Shown in pieces: positions 1-11,700 of a stretch of DNA of 64,000 nucleotides; position 1 is the first letter of the stretch; each line of letters opens with the position of its first letter. The notes below the pieces were generated by a model. That model did not search any database. It saw nothing but the letters and a program-made list of their open reading frames with translations, and was not told where the DNA came from. The stretch covers positions 1 to 64,000 of the forward strand of contig CAZNIS010000013.1 of assembly GCA_964573105.1 (NCBI GenBank), read 5' to 3'. The position numbers and the translations under genes are program-made. Origin of the DNA: CAKZSB01 sp964573105. GTDB taxonomy: Bacteria > Pseudomonadota > Gammaproteobacteria > Granulosicoccales > Granulosicoccaceae.

Positions 1-29
1 TTTGGCGTGCCCTCCATGGCTTTTTTCTC

Positions 30-55
30 CGCGTCCCGCGTCCCGCGTCCCGCGT
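30..55. repeat. 7-bp tandem repeat CGCGTCC
   Basis: Three perfect head-to-tail copies of CGCGTCC and a partial fourth (CGCGT) are read directly. No gene covers them. The function is unknown; slippage-prone DNA is the simplest explanation. Confidence 0.8.
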
Positions 56-60
56 GCCGA

Positions 61-398
61 GGTACTTTTGCAAAACGGTATTTCGACCTACTTTTGAGAC
101 CAAAAGTAGCAAAAGTCTCTTACCTGCTTCAGATATGGCTGTCGCCACTTTGTAAAGGTTCCTCGCCTGCAGGGCCGCGCTGAGGGCGCGTCCTTGCGCC
201 CACAGCGCTATGTGCGACGTCCTGTCGCCCATACCCCTTGTCGATGAACCTTTCCAAAGCCCTCAGAATGGCGGGAACGGCAATACGGCTCGTGCTGACA
301 CACGTTGCCTTTTTCTTGCCCGGGCGACGGCTGCGATGACAATGCGCCCCCGTTTTATCCTGATGCCGAGTCACTGAATGCCTTTGCATTTTCCAAAA
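61..398. other. Non-coding stretch with nested inverted repeats
   Basis: CTACTTTTG (88-96) and CAAAAGTAG (101-109) form a perfect 9-bp stem with a 4-nt loop. ACTTTTGC (64-71) and GCAAAAGT (109-116) form an alternative outer stem sharing one base. The two pairings resemble an attenuator or a structured RNA. The open frame across the rest (129-389, minus strand) has an arginine-rich, low-complexity composition and matches no family I know, so I do not call it a gene. As far as I recall, similar AAAAGTA-type palindromes occur as dispersed non-coding repeats in gammaproteobacteria. Confidence 0.4.
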
Positions 399-432
399 TT
401 GACAAATCTCACGACATACTTACAATGTATGT
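399..432 (+). promoter_or_regulatory. brnTA promoter with overlapping palindromic operator
   Basis: TTGACA (399-404) and TACAAT (421-426) are 16 bp apart and form a near-consensus sigma-70 promoter. ACATAC (414-419) and GTATGT (427-432) are a perfect inverted repeat spaced by 7 bp and straddle the -10 box. BrnA antitoxins are known to repress their own promoters, so this is the likely operator. The brnT ATG begins 7 nt after the -10 box, so the transcript is probably leaderless. Confidence 0.75.
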
Positions 433-720
433 ATGATTGAATTTGAGTGGGATCTGTCCAAAGCAAAATCTAACGAAAAACGGCACGGGGTTACCTTTGA
501 GGAAGCCCAGTCGGTTTTCTATGATGACTACGCGGCGCAGTTCTATGATGAGGATCATTCTGACGAGGAAGATCGTTTTCTCCTTCTAGGTATAAGCAAT
601 CGCACTAGGCTATTGATGATTGTTCATTGTGAACGAGCTGAAGGGGATTGCATCCGGATAATCTCAGCAAGAAAAGCAACTACCAATGAAAGTGCCTATT
701 ACACGGGGCCACAGCCATGA
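433..720 (+). CDS. brnT: BrnT family toxin
   Basis: This 95-residue protein matches the BrnT ribonuclease toxins, which block translation by cutting RNA and fold like RelE. The family signature is complete: the N-terminal FEWDLSKAKSNEKRHGV stretch, the EEAQSVFYD segment, EEDRFLLLG, a central strand ending IVHCER, and the C-terminal RIISARKAT motif. Length is typical. The ATG sits directly behind a strong promoter with no room for a Shine-Dalgarno site, so translation is probably leaderless. The stop overlaps the start of the antitoxin gene (ATGA), giving translational coupling. The toxin-first order is usual for this family. Confidence 0.93.
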   Translation: MIEFEWDLSKAKSNEKRHGVTFEEAQSVFYDDYAAQFYDEDHSDEEDRFLLLGISNRTRLLMIVHCERAEGDCIRIISARKATTNESAYYTGPQP

Positions 721-947
721 AAAAAGAATACGATCTTTCGAAAATGAAGATGCGTAAGAATCCGTACGCATCAAAATTAAAGCGACAGGTAACCATTCGC
801 ATGAGTGATGACGTGGTGTCGTACTTTAAAGAGCTTGCAGAGGAAACCGGGATTCCTTATCAAAGCCTTATAAATCTATATCTGAAAGATTGTGTGGCTC
901 AGGGTAGGAAACCTGATTTAAGTTGGCATGCAGACCATGTGGCCTAA
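717..947 (+). CDS. brnA: BrnA-like ribbon-helix-helix antitoxin
   Basis: This 76-residue protein is the partner of the BrnT toxin. Its middle (about residues 23-65) reads as a ribbon-helix-helix DNA-binding domain: a strand KRQVTIRMSDDVV, a helix with FKELAEETGIPYQ, and a second helix SLINLYLKDC. The tail (PDLSW) resembles other BrnA proteins. It should bind and neutralise BrnT and, as a dimer, repress the palindrome at 414-432. The ATG overlaps the toxin TGA by 3 bases. The call rests on gene position and fold pattern together; sequence alone would give only an RHH/CopG-type protein. Confidence 0.85.
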   Translation: MKKEYDLSKMKMRKNPYASKLKRQVTIRMSDDVVSYFKELAEETGIPYQSLINLYLKDCVAQGRKPDLSWHADHVA

Positions 948-1058
948 TAATAAAGGGGGTATCGTCAATATAATTCAGTTTTTTTCTTAGCTTGGATGAG
1001 TGATCTGCAGTCATTTCATGGTACCGGCAATAGTTGTATTGCTTGAGTGACAGAGCGT

Positions 1059-1373
1059 TTATTGCAAAAGCAACTTGCTGCTACTGAGATTGACAGTGCG
1101 TTTAAGGCCGAAATTCACACACTTTGCTTTAAGTGATTCAATCGTTCCGACCAGGCCTTTGAATCGATATTCGAAGCGAGTGGTAAGCTCTACTCATTCT
1201 TCTGGCGTGAAATCCAATCGCTGTAGAATCGGTGGCAGATCATCGGTTATCGCGCCTCGTTTGTCTTGACGAATGATTCTGCCGGTCCAATCGACCAGCT
1301 CAATGTAGTCGATCAGATTGAAGGCGAGGCCTTGTGGCCTATCGTGACAGGAATTGCCGATCAGTGGCATCAG
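1059..1373 (-). pseudogene. Truncated copy of a REP-associated tyrosine transposase (C-terminal part)
   Basis: This stretch is nearly identical to the 3' end of the transposase at 15.4-16.4 kb and ends with the same residues (SSSKLLLQ, stop at 1059-1061). It contains LIDYIELVDWTGRIIRQDK and PPILQRLDFTPE. The TGG codon that follows in the other copy is TGA here, so the frame is interrupted near 1194. Everything upstream of the LMPLIGN motif, including the catalytic half, is missing and is replaced at 1374 by a GGGACAGG repeat. This is a dead remnant, probably produced by internal deletion of a second RAYT element. Confidence 0.85.
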
Positions 1374-1380
1374 CACTACA

Positions 1381-1430
1381 GGGACAGGTATCGTAAAAAT
1401 GCAAATCAACAAGGACAGGCATCGTTAATT
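1381..1430. repeat. Two direct copies of a GGGACAGG(C/T)ATCG end motif
   Basis: GGGACAGGTATCG (from 1381) and AGGACAGGCATCG (from 1412) lie about 30 bp apart in the same orientation. The same motif occurs at 15201 and, inverted, at 16510-16522, where it brackets the RAYT transposase gene. Motifs of this kind are known at the ends of REP-associated transposase elements, so these mark the boundary of the decayed copy at 1059-1373. Confidence 0.7.
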
Positions 1431-1563
1431 AGCTCATCGATTAATTGCGATGGAGCTAGATCAAGAGTTAACGTGGGTTTTGCTGTTGAATTATGGATTC
1501 AACCAACATAAGGGAAGGCAATACAGCGGAATTAGATCGGTATTCTGGAGCATTTGGCGCCCT

Positions 1564-1617
1564 GTGTGTCAACAACCTGCAGTCAGACGGTAGCTGTCTG
1601 AGTGCAGGTTGACACAC
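1564..1617. repeat. Long imperfect inverted repeat (REP-like hairpin)
   Basis: The left arm (GTGTGTCAACA, then ACCTGCAGTCAGAC) pairs almost fully with the right arm ending GCAGGTTGACACAC, leaving a loop of about 5 nt. The only irregularities are a 2-base bulge and one mismatch. No T-run follows, so it is not a standard terminator. Its place beside a RAYT remnant suggests a REP-type palindrome. Confidence 0.6.
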
Positions 1618-2331
1618 ATGGGTGATTTCGTAACGCGATTGTTGGCGGTTTTGCTCGGAAAATCTCAGTATAGCCGGCGGGTTGTCAGTCACAGTTGCGC
1701 AGATTCCGATCAGTGAACCTGTATTGAGTGTTGAGCCCCACGACAAACCAAGCGATTGCGAGCCCCCAAAAAAGATAGTAGATTTACCTATGTAAATATG
1801 ATTTTTCGATTTATTCATTGCGGCATATACGTAGAGTTGAATTTCTCGGCTAGTCGTTGGCGGTTATCATCAGCAATCCGATTGCTATGGCAACAATATC
1901 CTACTCGTCGCTTTTTGGTCGGTAGTACAAGACGTTGAATTCCTCGTGTAGCTTTTTGCTCCACACGGGATCTGGTTAATTCGTTTTTGATAAAGCATGG
2001 CCAAAGTGCAGCGGCCATCACCTCAAGCCGTACATGCTGGTGCTGTGTGTTCTGCGTATGTTGCCCACAGTGTTTTTCGCTGCCTGTTTGAGAAAAATGT
2101 GTTAAGCAAACACTGTAATGGACGGGCGATTTTCCGATCCCCACAATGCTCGCGAGTGTCAAAGGACGCATTAAATATCAGGTAGCATGATGAGCTATAC
2201 GTTGGCTGTTTAGTCGAGTTGATATTTGTACTTCCCGCCTCGTCAGTTTCCCGTCATCAACTGAATGTCTTTCCAAGCAGTCTGTGTCCTTGCGAGCCGT
2301 TCTATCATTTTACAAAATTGGATTTTCCGCT
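1618..2331. other. Intergenic region without a recognisable gene
   Basis: About 700 bases upstream of the giant secreted-protein gene. Short open frames on both strands match nothing I know and lack convincing start sites. No promoter is clear. It presumably carries the control region for the downstream gene. Confidence 0.5.
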
Positions 2332-2712
2332 ATGCGAGCAGTTGCTATGCGCCGGAGTGCCGGCTTTGTTGTGCTCATTCTTGCTGCCGTTTTAGGTCTG
2401 GCGCCCGCCGCCGCACAAGAGGCGGGTGATGGTGTTTCGGTGGTCGATTCGGTCAGATGGGGCCGGGCCTTTATCGCCACCTTTGACTATCAGCTGCAAT
2501 CGGAAGATACCGAGTCTGGGCCTGTGTCCAGTTGGCGGCTGGATGTCAACTACTCAGGGGCGGCGCGAATAAGTAACGCCTGGATGTTGGGCTACGGCGG
2601 CAGGATCGAGAAAGGCTATTCCGACGACAACGATGTCTATCAGATTTCGAATACCAACAGCCCCTATAAAAACCGCCATTGGGTGATGGATCGGCACTGC
2701 GGTTTGCAGTAA
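2332..2712 (+). CDS. Signal peptide and first CBM-like module, split by frameshift from the giant RHS protein
   Basis: This 126-residue frame starts at ATG 2332. It has a clear Sec signal peptide: a positive start (MRAVAMRRSAG), a hydrophobic core and a cleavage-type APAAAQ. A domain resembling a carbohydrate-binding (CBM2-like) sandwich then begins (WGRAFIATFDYQ ... SSWRLDVNYSG ... GYGGRIEKGY). That domain is cut off: after SPYKNRHW the frame ends within a few codons at 2712, while its natural continuation (GDGSALRFAVIARGD) is in another frame, open from 2670. A missing base in the AAAAA run at 2668-2672 would restore one gene of about 3,650 codons. It may be a true mutation, slippage at the A-run or a sequence error. 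An in-frame GTG at 2284 could extend it, but the signal peptide favours 2332. Confidence 0.75.
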   Translation: MRAVAMRRSAGFVVLILAAVLGLAPAAAQEAGDGVSVVDSVRWGRAFIATFDYQLQSEDTESGPVSSWRLDVNYSGAARISNAWMLGYGGRIEKGYSDDNDVYQISNTNSPYKNRHWVMDRHCGLQ

Positions 2713-5700
2713 TTGCAAGGGGAGATCGATTTCGAGCTCGTGATTTTAGTATCGATTTTGTCAATCTGGATTCAACTGATGACCCTGTGACGAATGGTGT
2801 ACTCAGTACATCATATGTGCGAGTAAATGACTGGTTTTCTGTACGGCGGGGTGTCGGCGGTTTCATCGCCACCTATCGCTGTGAAGTGATTGGCGACCAA
2901 CCGGTACGGGATTTTCTCGTTGATTTCAACTACACCGGTTCCGGCGTGCCGGTTCGCGGATGGACCCAACGGTATCCGGGTCGGATTGAACGCGGGTTTA
3001 TTGGTCGCGATGGAGGCTATGCACTTCGCAACGGCGGCAACGAGTTTTCTACACCGTCGCTGAATCCCGGCGATAGCTTTCTGGTCAGGTTGCACGTTAA
3101 CCGCGCCGGGTTCGACGAAAACGACTTTGAGGTCGACTGCAACGGTCTTGCCGAACCCAATCAACCGCCTATTGCCGACGCCGGTTCTGATTTGATCGTT
3201 GAGGTTGGCGCTACGGTTACACTGGATGGCAGTAGTTCAAGTGATACCGACGGCGATCCGCTGACGTATTCCTGGCAACTGGTGGCAAAACCTGTTGCAA
3301 GCGCAGCGCTTTTGGATGATCCGTCTAAAGTCGGGCCAACGTTTGTCGCGGACGTGGCAGGCAGCTACAAGTTTGATCTGACGGTTAATGACGGCAAGGT
3401 CGATAGCGTTAGTGATCGGGTGATAGTGAGCAGCGAGCTGATCAACCGCGCACCGGTCGCCGATGCCGGGGACGCCCAAACGGTCCAGGTAGGCAGTACA
3501 GTTACGTTGGACGGAGGGGGATCCACCGATGAAGATGGTGATTCGCTCACTTTTAGCTGGCGTATTGCTGAGGCGCCGCCGCAAAGCAGTGCCGTGCTGT
3601 CCTCTACAGACACGCTAAACACCACGCTGGTACCGGATAGCGTCGGTGACTATCGTATTGAGTTGATCGTCAATGATGGCACGCTGGATAGCGCGCCTTC
3701 AGAGGTACTGATATCAACTTTCAACAGCGCACCGGTTGCCGATGCCGGCGCAGACCAGCAGGCGTTTGTCGGCGATACCGTCATTCTTGATGGCTCCGCC
3801 TCGACAGATGGCGACGGCGACGCGCTGCAATACACCTGGACGTTGACTGCACGGCCCGATCAGAGCACGGCCAGCTTAAGCGATACGGCTGCGATTCAAC
3901 CGCAGTTCGTGGCTGACGTCGCCGGGCAGTATGTGCTGCAGCTTATCGTTGATGACGGCTTTGACAGCAGCGCCGCTGACCTGGTTGTGATCAACGTAGA
4001 AACGCCCAACAGTCGGCCGGTTGCAAACGCCGGCGCCGATCAGAGCGCCACCGTTGGATCAACACTGGTTCTGGATGGCAGCGCCTCCACCGACGCCGAT
4101 GGCGATGATCTGGATTATCAGTGGTCGGTGCTTTCGCGCCCCGCCGACAGCGCATCCTCGCCGCAGCCCTCGAACGGGCTGACCAGCACGTTGCTGATCG
4201 ACAGGCCGGGGGATTATCTGGTGCAGTTAATTGTCTCCGACGGCGTGCTCGCCAGTGAACCGGATACGATAATGATTAGCACGGTGAATTCGGCACCTGT
4301 GGCGGTGGTCAACGCTGATGCGTCTCCCGCTGTAGGTGACCAGATCGATTTGGACGGTAGCGCATCCAGTGATCCGGATGGCGATGAACTGAGCTACGAC
4401 TGGTCGCTGCTGTCACAACCCCAGGGCAGTGTGGCAACGCTTGCCAACACGGATCAGTCCACCAACTCACTGACATTGGACAGCCCTGGCGACTACGTCG
4501 TACAGCTTATCGTCAGCGACGCTGTGTCGAGCAGTGAACCTGAGACGCTGCTGATTAGTACCGTCAATTCACAACCCGTGGCGTCGGCGCAGTCTGCAGG
4601 TGAATTAACAGTGGGTGCGCAGATTTTGTTGAATGGATCGGGCTCAACGGATCCCGACGGCGATCCGTTGCAATATACCTGGCGCCTGCTGACGAGCCCT
4701 GCTGACAGCGAGCCGACGCTTGAGGATGATGCGTTGCAAACCGCTACTCTGCTGGTCGATGTGGCGGGCGACTATGCGGTTGAGCTCGTCGTCAATGATG
4801 GTCAGCTCAGCAGCGCGCCGTTTGTGTTGAACCTGTCCGTCGGCAAGCCGGCGCCACTGCTGACCAGCGACATCAGCGTGCTGGTTGAACTGGGGCAGTC
4901 TGTCGAGTTTGAACTCGTGAGTGACGCTGTCGATAATCCCGAGATCGCATTTTCGATCGTCGATCAGCCCGAACACGGGTCGGTCACACTGACTGAAGCC
5001 ACGATTACCTACCAGGCGAGCGCAGAGACGATTGGGCTGGACTCGTTTACTTATGTCGCAGCCAATGGCGCGACCGAGTCCAATACCTCAACGGTATTTA
5101 TAGATATTCTGCCGGCCAGACTGCCGCTGCAATCGGCAGATATCGACTACGGACTTCTGCCCGGCACGAATTTATTCTACGTGAACGTTCCACCAACTCG
5201 CATTCCGGCCGGATCCACCGTCACTGTGACCAATGTGGCCAGCGGTCAGAGTGTGACCCTGGAGCTGGATGAATTTGAATCTCTGACGGCGCAGTTGCCG
5301 GCCAGTGCAGGGGATGAAATTCAGATCTACGTGGGTGGCACGCTCGAGCATACCTTGCGGGTCGCTCCACTGGTTGCTGAAGAGCAGAGTCCTCGCAGTG
5401 CCTATCCGCCGCTGCCGGAGCTGATCGTCACCCCGGTACCTTTTGTTCCCAGCGATCGGGCTCAATGGGTAACGGACACAAGCAAACAAATCTATGAAGT
5501 GACCTTTGCGACGACCACGGATAGTGGCTATCTCGGCGTCGAGTACGCGGCAACTGAGCTATATGCGGCGATTGGTGAAACGCCTGCGGCAGGCCTGGAA
5601 CGCCAGGTTCAATACCTGCAGCCCATTTACGTGTCCGAGGGTGATACCCTGCATGTGGTGAGCCGCTGGATCGGCGAGGGAGAAACGGGCCTGAGCGCGG

Positions 5701-8700
5701 AGCTTGCCAGTGAGATAGGCATTCTCGCCGATGGTCGTCCGGTCTCCGATTTTCTCATCACTCGACAGATTCCCATTGCCATCGGTGAGCACGATATCAC
5801 CTGGAGCGAGGACGCAGGGGTTGAGGATGGCGCACTGGAGCTGAGCACAGACGAGCAGGTAGTCGGACTTCGCTTCGCCAATCCGAATGTACAGGGGCAG
5901 CTGCTCGGCTCGTGGCTTTCGCTGCAGCCTGTCACCACCAGCGGACCGTTTACAAGCTTTGCGGATATCTTCCTCGCCAACGGCGGCAACTCCCTGGACG
6001 CTGTGTTCGACGGCAGCTCCGGAACAGAGCCTGAGTGGCAGGCGTTGTCGCGATTTGACCGGGCCGATGATTCTGCCTGGTATGGCCCCAATTGGATAGA
6101 GACAATAGGGCCCGCCTTCGAGGGCAATGCGTCAGCTGTCGATATCTATTTACATCGCGACACCCAATCTTTCACTGTCGACTCCTTCGAGGCGCTCGGT
6201 GCAGATGCGCAAGCGTTGCCCCGACTGCATCTGATCTACTTTGACGAGCCTCAAACACAGGCCGCAGCACGTGGATTTTTAACCCGCTTTTTCCGTCGCT
6301 TTTCGTTTTTCAGAGAGATTTTTAGAACGGTGCCGCCCGATTCGGGAAGCGCATTGCCGCCGGACCAGCAGGGGCTGACTTCCAATCCCGACAGCTTGCT
6401 CGAGACCCTTGGCGGCGAGACGGTCACGACACTTTCCAACGGCGATATTCGAGTCGCTGTCGGCAGCGAGGGCCTGACCCGGACGCTGAAATTGTCGCCG
6501 CCGCACGATCCTGCGCCACCACAAACGGTGGTTTACGGAGAGTTGGCCGGCAATGTCAGCGTTGATAACTCGGGTGGATTGAACTACGAGATGCCGCTCG
6601 TTATGCCCGATGCCCCGGGTGGGCTAGTGCCTTCGATGCAAATTGGCTACAACAGCAATGCCGGTCTATTCAACAGTGGGGTACTGGGCGTTGGGTGGAG
6701 CATCAGCGGTATTCCGGCGATTACCCGCTGTGCCAAGAGCTATGCCAAAGACGGCGCCTATCAGCCGCTGGATTTTGTTCGGGATTCCTTTTGCCTGGGC
6801 GATCAGAGGTTGTTGTTCGTCCCGGGCTCGAACGAAGTCGTCTATCAGCTGGAAAACGATCCAGCCACCCGAATCTATCTCACCGGTACACAATTGACGG
6901 GCTACCAGTGGACGATGCTCGATCGCAGCGGCATGCGCTATGAGTTCGGTCGGGTTGTCGGTAATGAATCGCGCGACGGCCTGATAAAACTGGTGGACTC
7001 AAGCGGTGACGCCGACGGCCGCGCCTATTTCTGGTCGCTCAACAGTGTCAACAATTCACTCAATCAGAAGTACGAGATCGAGTACTTCGACAATGCGGAG
7101 GCGAACGCCCGAACTACCCACTACGTAGTTGAAAAGATCAGCTATGGCACGGTAGCGGGCTCAGAGGTGACAGTCAGGTTTGAGTACAATGATCACAACC
7201 TGATCCATCCGGGTAACAGGAAAGAGCGGTTTCTGGCCGGTTACCGCTTTTCATCCCATCGCTACCTGAAGTCGGTGAAGATCTACCGGGGTGACAGTCT
7301 CTATTCGGGTTACTACTTTGATTATCTGGTCGACCCTGAGATGGCAGAGTGGCGGTTGGCGCGCGCGCGATTCTGTAACACCACGGCGTGCTACCCGGAA
7401 AAGCGCTTCTCCTGGAAACCACGGGCGTCGCAAACCCAGGCAACCGGTGTGGTGACGATGGGTTTTCAACCCGAGCAAAACGTCGCCACCGACTTCAAAG
7501 ACAACGTCACCGGAGACTTCAACGGCGACGGTCGACCCGATGTTGCGGTGATGACCCGACAGGGTGCCGACAACGATCCCTCGGCCGACTTCTCGATCTG
7601 TCTGTACGAATCCGCGTCGCGACTGCAGGGCAATTTTGACTGTTCGCTCTACACGCTCTTTGAGCCGGATGCCAGTAACGTACCTTCTGAAGAGCCGATC
7701 TATCGGCCGCTGGTCAGTGATTTCAATGGCGATGGTCTGTCGGATCTGCTGTTCCCGGAGGAGACGCCGAACAGCGAGTGGCGCATCTGCTACGCCCGTG
7801 CTTCTGCACAGGATTCAACGCAGCTGGATTTTGACTGCCGCGATGTATCCTACAGTCCGCAATCGGACGGGAAACTCCAGAACTTCTATCGAGCGAACAC
7901 GGTGGGGGATTTTAACGGCGATGGAATTGGCGACGTATTTAATCAGTACAGATTGAGAATGTGTCTCGGTACCAGCGAGGGACAATTTGAGTGTGGCGTT
8001 TCGAGATTTAGCTCGAACCAGGGTGAAACTATCACCGGCTTTAGCCACGACGTACGGATCGCGGATTTTACCGGGGATGGCGTATCGGATTTGCTGTTCG
8101 ATCAGCAATCGAGACGAAGCGGAGTTACTTATGTTGGTACCAACACAACATTCAAAGACTGGATGTGCCGACGCAGCGACATCGCTTATGCAACGCCGGG
8201 ACTGGAGCCGGTCGCCTCCAGTGCGAGCAGTTTATTTGGCAACTACACCTGCCAGCAGGTGTCCTCGCGCGGCAGTATCATCGGCGATTTCAACGGCGAT
8301 GGACTCTCCGACCTGATCGCATACGCCAATGATAGCGGCAGCTTTAATAATCGCATTGACGGACGGGAATTCGGTCGCTGGTTTGTGTATTACTCCGATG
8401 GTAAAAAATTCCTGCCACGCGCGGTTCGCTACGGTTATAAGCGAGACGTCGGAAGCACCCGCGATGTGCTGGTGGGAGATTTCAACGGCGATGGTTTGAG
8501 CGATCTGGCTGGCCGTGCTTCGGGCACCACCTGGTACATCAACTACAGTACGCCCAATGGATTCATACCGGTTACCCGGACAATATCGAACATAGATTTA
8601 TCGGCAGCCGTTGCACTCGACTACGACGGTGACGGGCGTACGGACATCGCCGGCCTGCCAGGTCTGCGCTCGCGCGAGTGCGAGGTGGTAGGTGGCTACT

Positions 8701-11700
8701 ATGAGACCCAGCGCGTGTCTGCCTGGATACGGGATGACCGGTTCAACGGCGGTTTTTACCTGGGCTACGAAGACAGAAACGTCTGGGTATCCCAGTCCCG
8801 CTGCAGCTACCCCAACTACTTTGTATCTTACCTGCAGGCCTGGGGGCGCCCGCAACTGAGCACCGTGCGGCGGTTCCGCGGTACAGAGGATGAAGTCGGC
8901 GAGCGCGTCTACACGGTGGAGTACCAGTACAACGACTACACCGGTGAAATCAATGCGGGATACCCGGAGCGCTCGACCAGCGGTGGCGAATACGTTGCGT
9001 ATCGTGTGCGAACGCCGTCCACCGTACTGGCAAATACCAATCTCAGCCTCGTTGATACGATTCAATACGAGTTTGAAAACCTGCGGATCAACGCGCGGGG
9101 CCTTGGCAGCTACGGATTCGAAAAGCGCACGGAAACCGATCAGGTTCGCAATACGCGCAGCGTGACCTTTTTCCATAACGATTTCTATCGCAGGGGGCTG
9201 GAGCGATCTGCCAGCAAGGAGTTGCGCAAGAATATAATCTCCCCATGGCAGGCGCTTGAGACATCGTCAAACTCCTACGATGTCACCTATAACGGGCAGG
9301 GCGTCGACGCCCCGTATCTGAAAACGGGCGATGCCTATGAAGTGCGAATGGCAGAAAGGTTGACAAAGACCTTCGACTATTTCGACGCCTCCCGGCAATT
9401 GGGTGAGACGACCGAGCAGATGATCGAGTACGACGCCTCTGGTAACCTGTTGCAAGCCAAAAAGACCGTGCATGACATCTCCACCGACACCAAGTGGTTC
9501 AGAGATACGACAAATACCTATGACGCCAGGGTCAGCGAGCGGCAATGGCAGCATCTGGATCTGCTAAAAACAGCCACCACGGTTCACACCTCGACAGAAC
9601 AATTCGATGATGGAGGTGATAGTGGCACCATTACCAAGCGCAGCGAATTTGAGTACACCGAAAAGGGTCAGCTCAAAGCCGAGATTGTGGAGCCGGATGC
9701 AGAAATTCAGGGAGAGGGTTCGGGTCAGCGCTTCCGAGAGTATCTGCGGACCGAATATGATTATGATCCCGCTCTGGGCCATATCACGAGCAAGATCGAT
9801 TTCGGCTACAACCACGTGGCTCAGTTGGAAGATCGCCAGAGTCTGGTGGTTACCGAGTATCTGCAGAGCGATGCAAGTAGCGTCTTGCAGTGGGTCAGGC
9901 GCGATACAACAACCAATGATGTGGGGCATACGACAGTTGCCGAGCGAAATCTGAACCACGGCGGGGTCGTATACATCAAAGACGAAAACGGGCTGGAGAC
10001 AACCAGTACCTACGATGGGTTTGGTAAGCTGTTATCGAGCAATCGAGCGAACGGCACGCAAATCGAAGTGACGTTTAATTCCTGGGTCGAGAGTGGTGAC
10101 CCATACGCCCTCTCAAGCGCCTACAGTAAACACGTGAGGAAAGACTCCGGAAGCCCGGAAGTGATTACCTACAGAGATCGTGAGGGACGGGTAGTTCGAA
10201 CCGTCACCGAGGGTTACAACGCGGGGAAAAAGATTTTCACCGACACCGTGTACGATACGATCGGGCGAAAAGGCCGTGAACGCCCTCCCTATTTTCAGTC
10301 GGATACGCCGCTCGAAAGGATCTACACCTACGAGCAATTTACAGATCGCCTAAAGCGCATTGATCATATTGATGGCACTCAGACGACCTTCGAATACGAT
10401 GGTTTGTCGACTACCACCATTCGCGATGGGCGCCGCCACGTAGAGAAGCGCTATGCCACTGGCGAGATCTACGAAAACAGTCAGGGCGCGGTTGGCGATG
10501 ACACCTCCTTAATTACGCTACGGCACTCCTATGACGGAGCCGGCCGCCTGCGCGAGACACTGCAAACTGAGCTGCCGGAGGGTTCGACCACGCCGCGGAA
10601 AATAAAATGGCACAAGGAGTATGATGCGCGCGATCGACTGGTGCGCGAGCGGGATCCGGATACCGGGCTGACGCAACATGCGTATAACGGGTTTGGCGAT
10701 CAGGTGTGGCGCCTGGATGCGAATAATCGGCGAACCAACTTGAGCTACGATGGAATCGGCCGGCTGCTGGAGCGCAGCGATCCAAGTGGCACGATGGCTT
10801 ACGTGTATGACACCGCGAACCATGGCCTCAATTCGCAAGGTGCGTTCGGATTGGTTGACCATGTGAGTTACAGCAACGCCAGCGGCGATCTGTTGCATCA
10901 GATGCAGTACACGTATGATCAGTTCTCGAGGGTAGACAACACTGTTGAGACGCACTCTGCAGGCAGCACCTATACCCATCAGGTGGATTTCACCTATGAC
11001 GGTTTCTCACGGCTCGAGACCACGTCTGTTCCCGGGCACCCGGGTGTCACGCGTCACTATCTCAACGGACAGTTTTACAAACTGACTCGCGGCGATGGCT
11101 CAGCTGTCTGGGAGGCAACCACTGCCGATGTCGACAGCTGGGGCCGTATTCAAAGCGCCACTCTCGGCAACGGTCTGATCAACACCTACGAGTGGACCGG
11201 CCCGGGTCGCAAACTGTCGGATATGAAAGTGCTTGGCGATGGTGAGGCGCTGATTCACCACAGCTATACCTATTATCCCGAACACGCAGGTCTCAGAACC
11301 CGAAACGACCACTATTTTGATTTCACCGAGACTGTTGACTACGATGAGCTGGGCAGGCTCGATACGGTCGCCACGCAGTACCAGAACCTCATTGATGTAG
11401 AGACGTTCGACTACGACGCTTTTGGAAACCTGCTTGGCAGACCGGATCGGCCTGAACTTGCCGGGCTGGAATTTAAATATGGCCCAGGCAAAGTGCCGTT
11501 CCCAGATGGTGATGAGAACGACGGTGTCTACGGGGTGCACGCACTGGTGCAAGTGGGCGATCGCTCATTGACCTATCAGGATAACGGCAATCTGATCTCC
11601 GATGGCGAGCGACAATACCAATGGGCGGCGTTTGACAAGCCGATTGCCGTTCGCGGCCGCGACGCGGAACTGACCCTGACTTATGGTGTCGACCATCGAC

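Noticed and set aside
129..389. An 86-codon frame on the minus strand
   Set aside because: Arginine-rich and low-complexity, with no start site or family match; it lies in the region of nested inverted repeats and is probably not translated.
1815..2171. A 118-codon minus frame upstream of the giant gene
   Set aside because: No recognisable domain, and the composition looks random; a good gene would not face the promoter region.
2284..2720. Programmed -1 ribosomal frameshifting
   Set aside because: The site is T-AAA-AAC, which is not a canonical slippery heptamer, and no downstream pseudoknot was worked out; a base loss or sequence error is simpler.
3160..4848. A CRISPR-like array
   Set aside because: The repeats are protein modules of about 280 bp in one reading frame with no conserved short DNA repeat.
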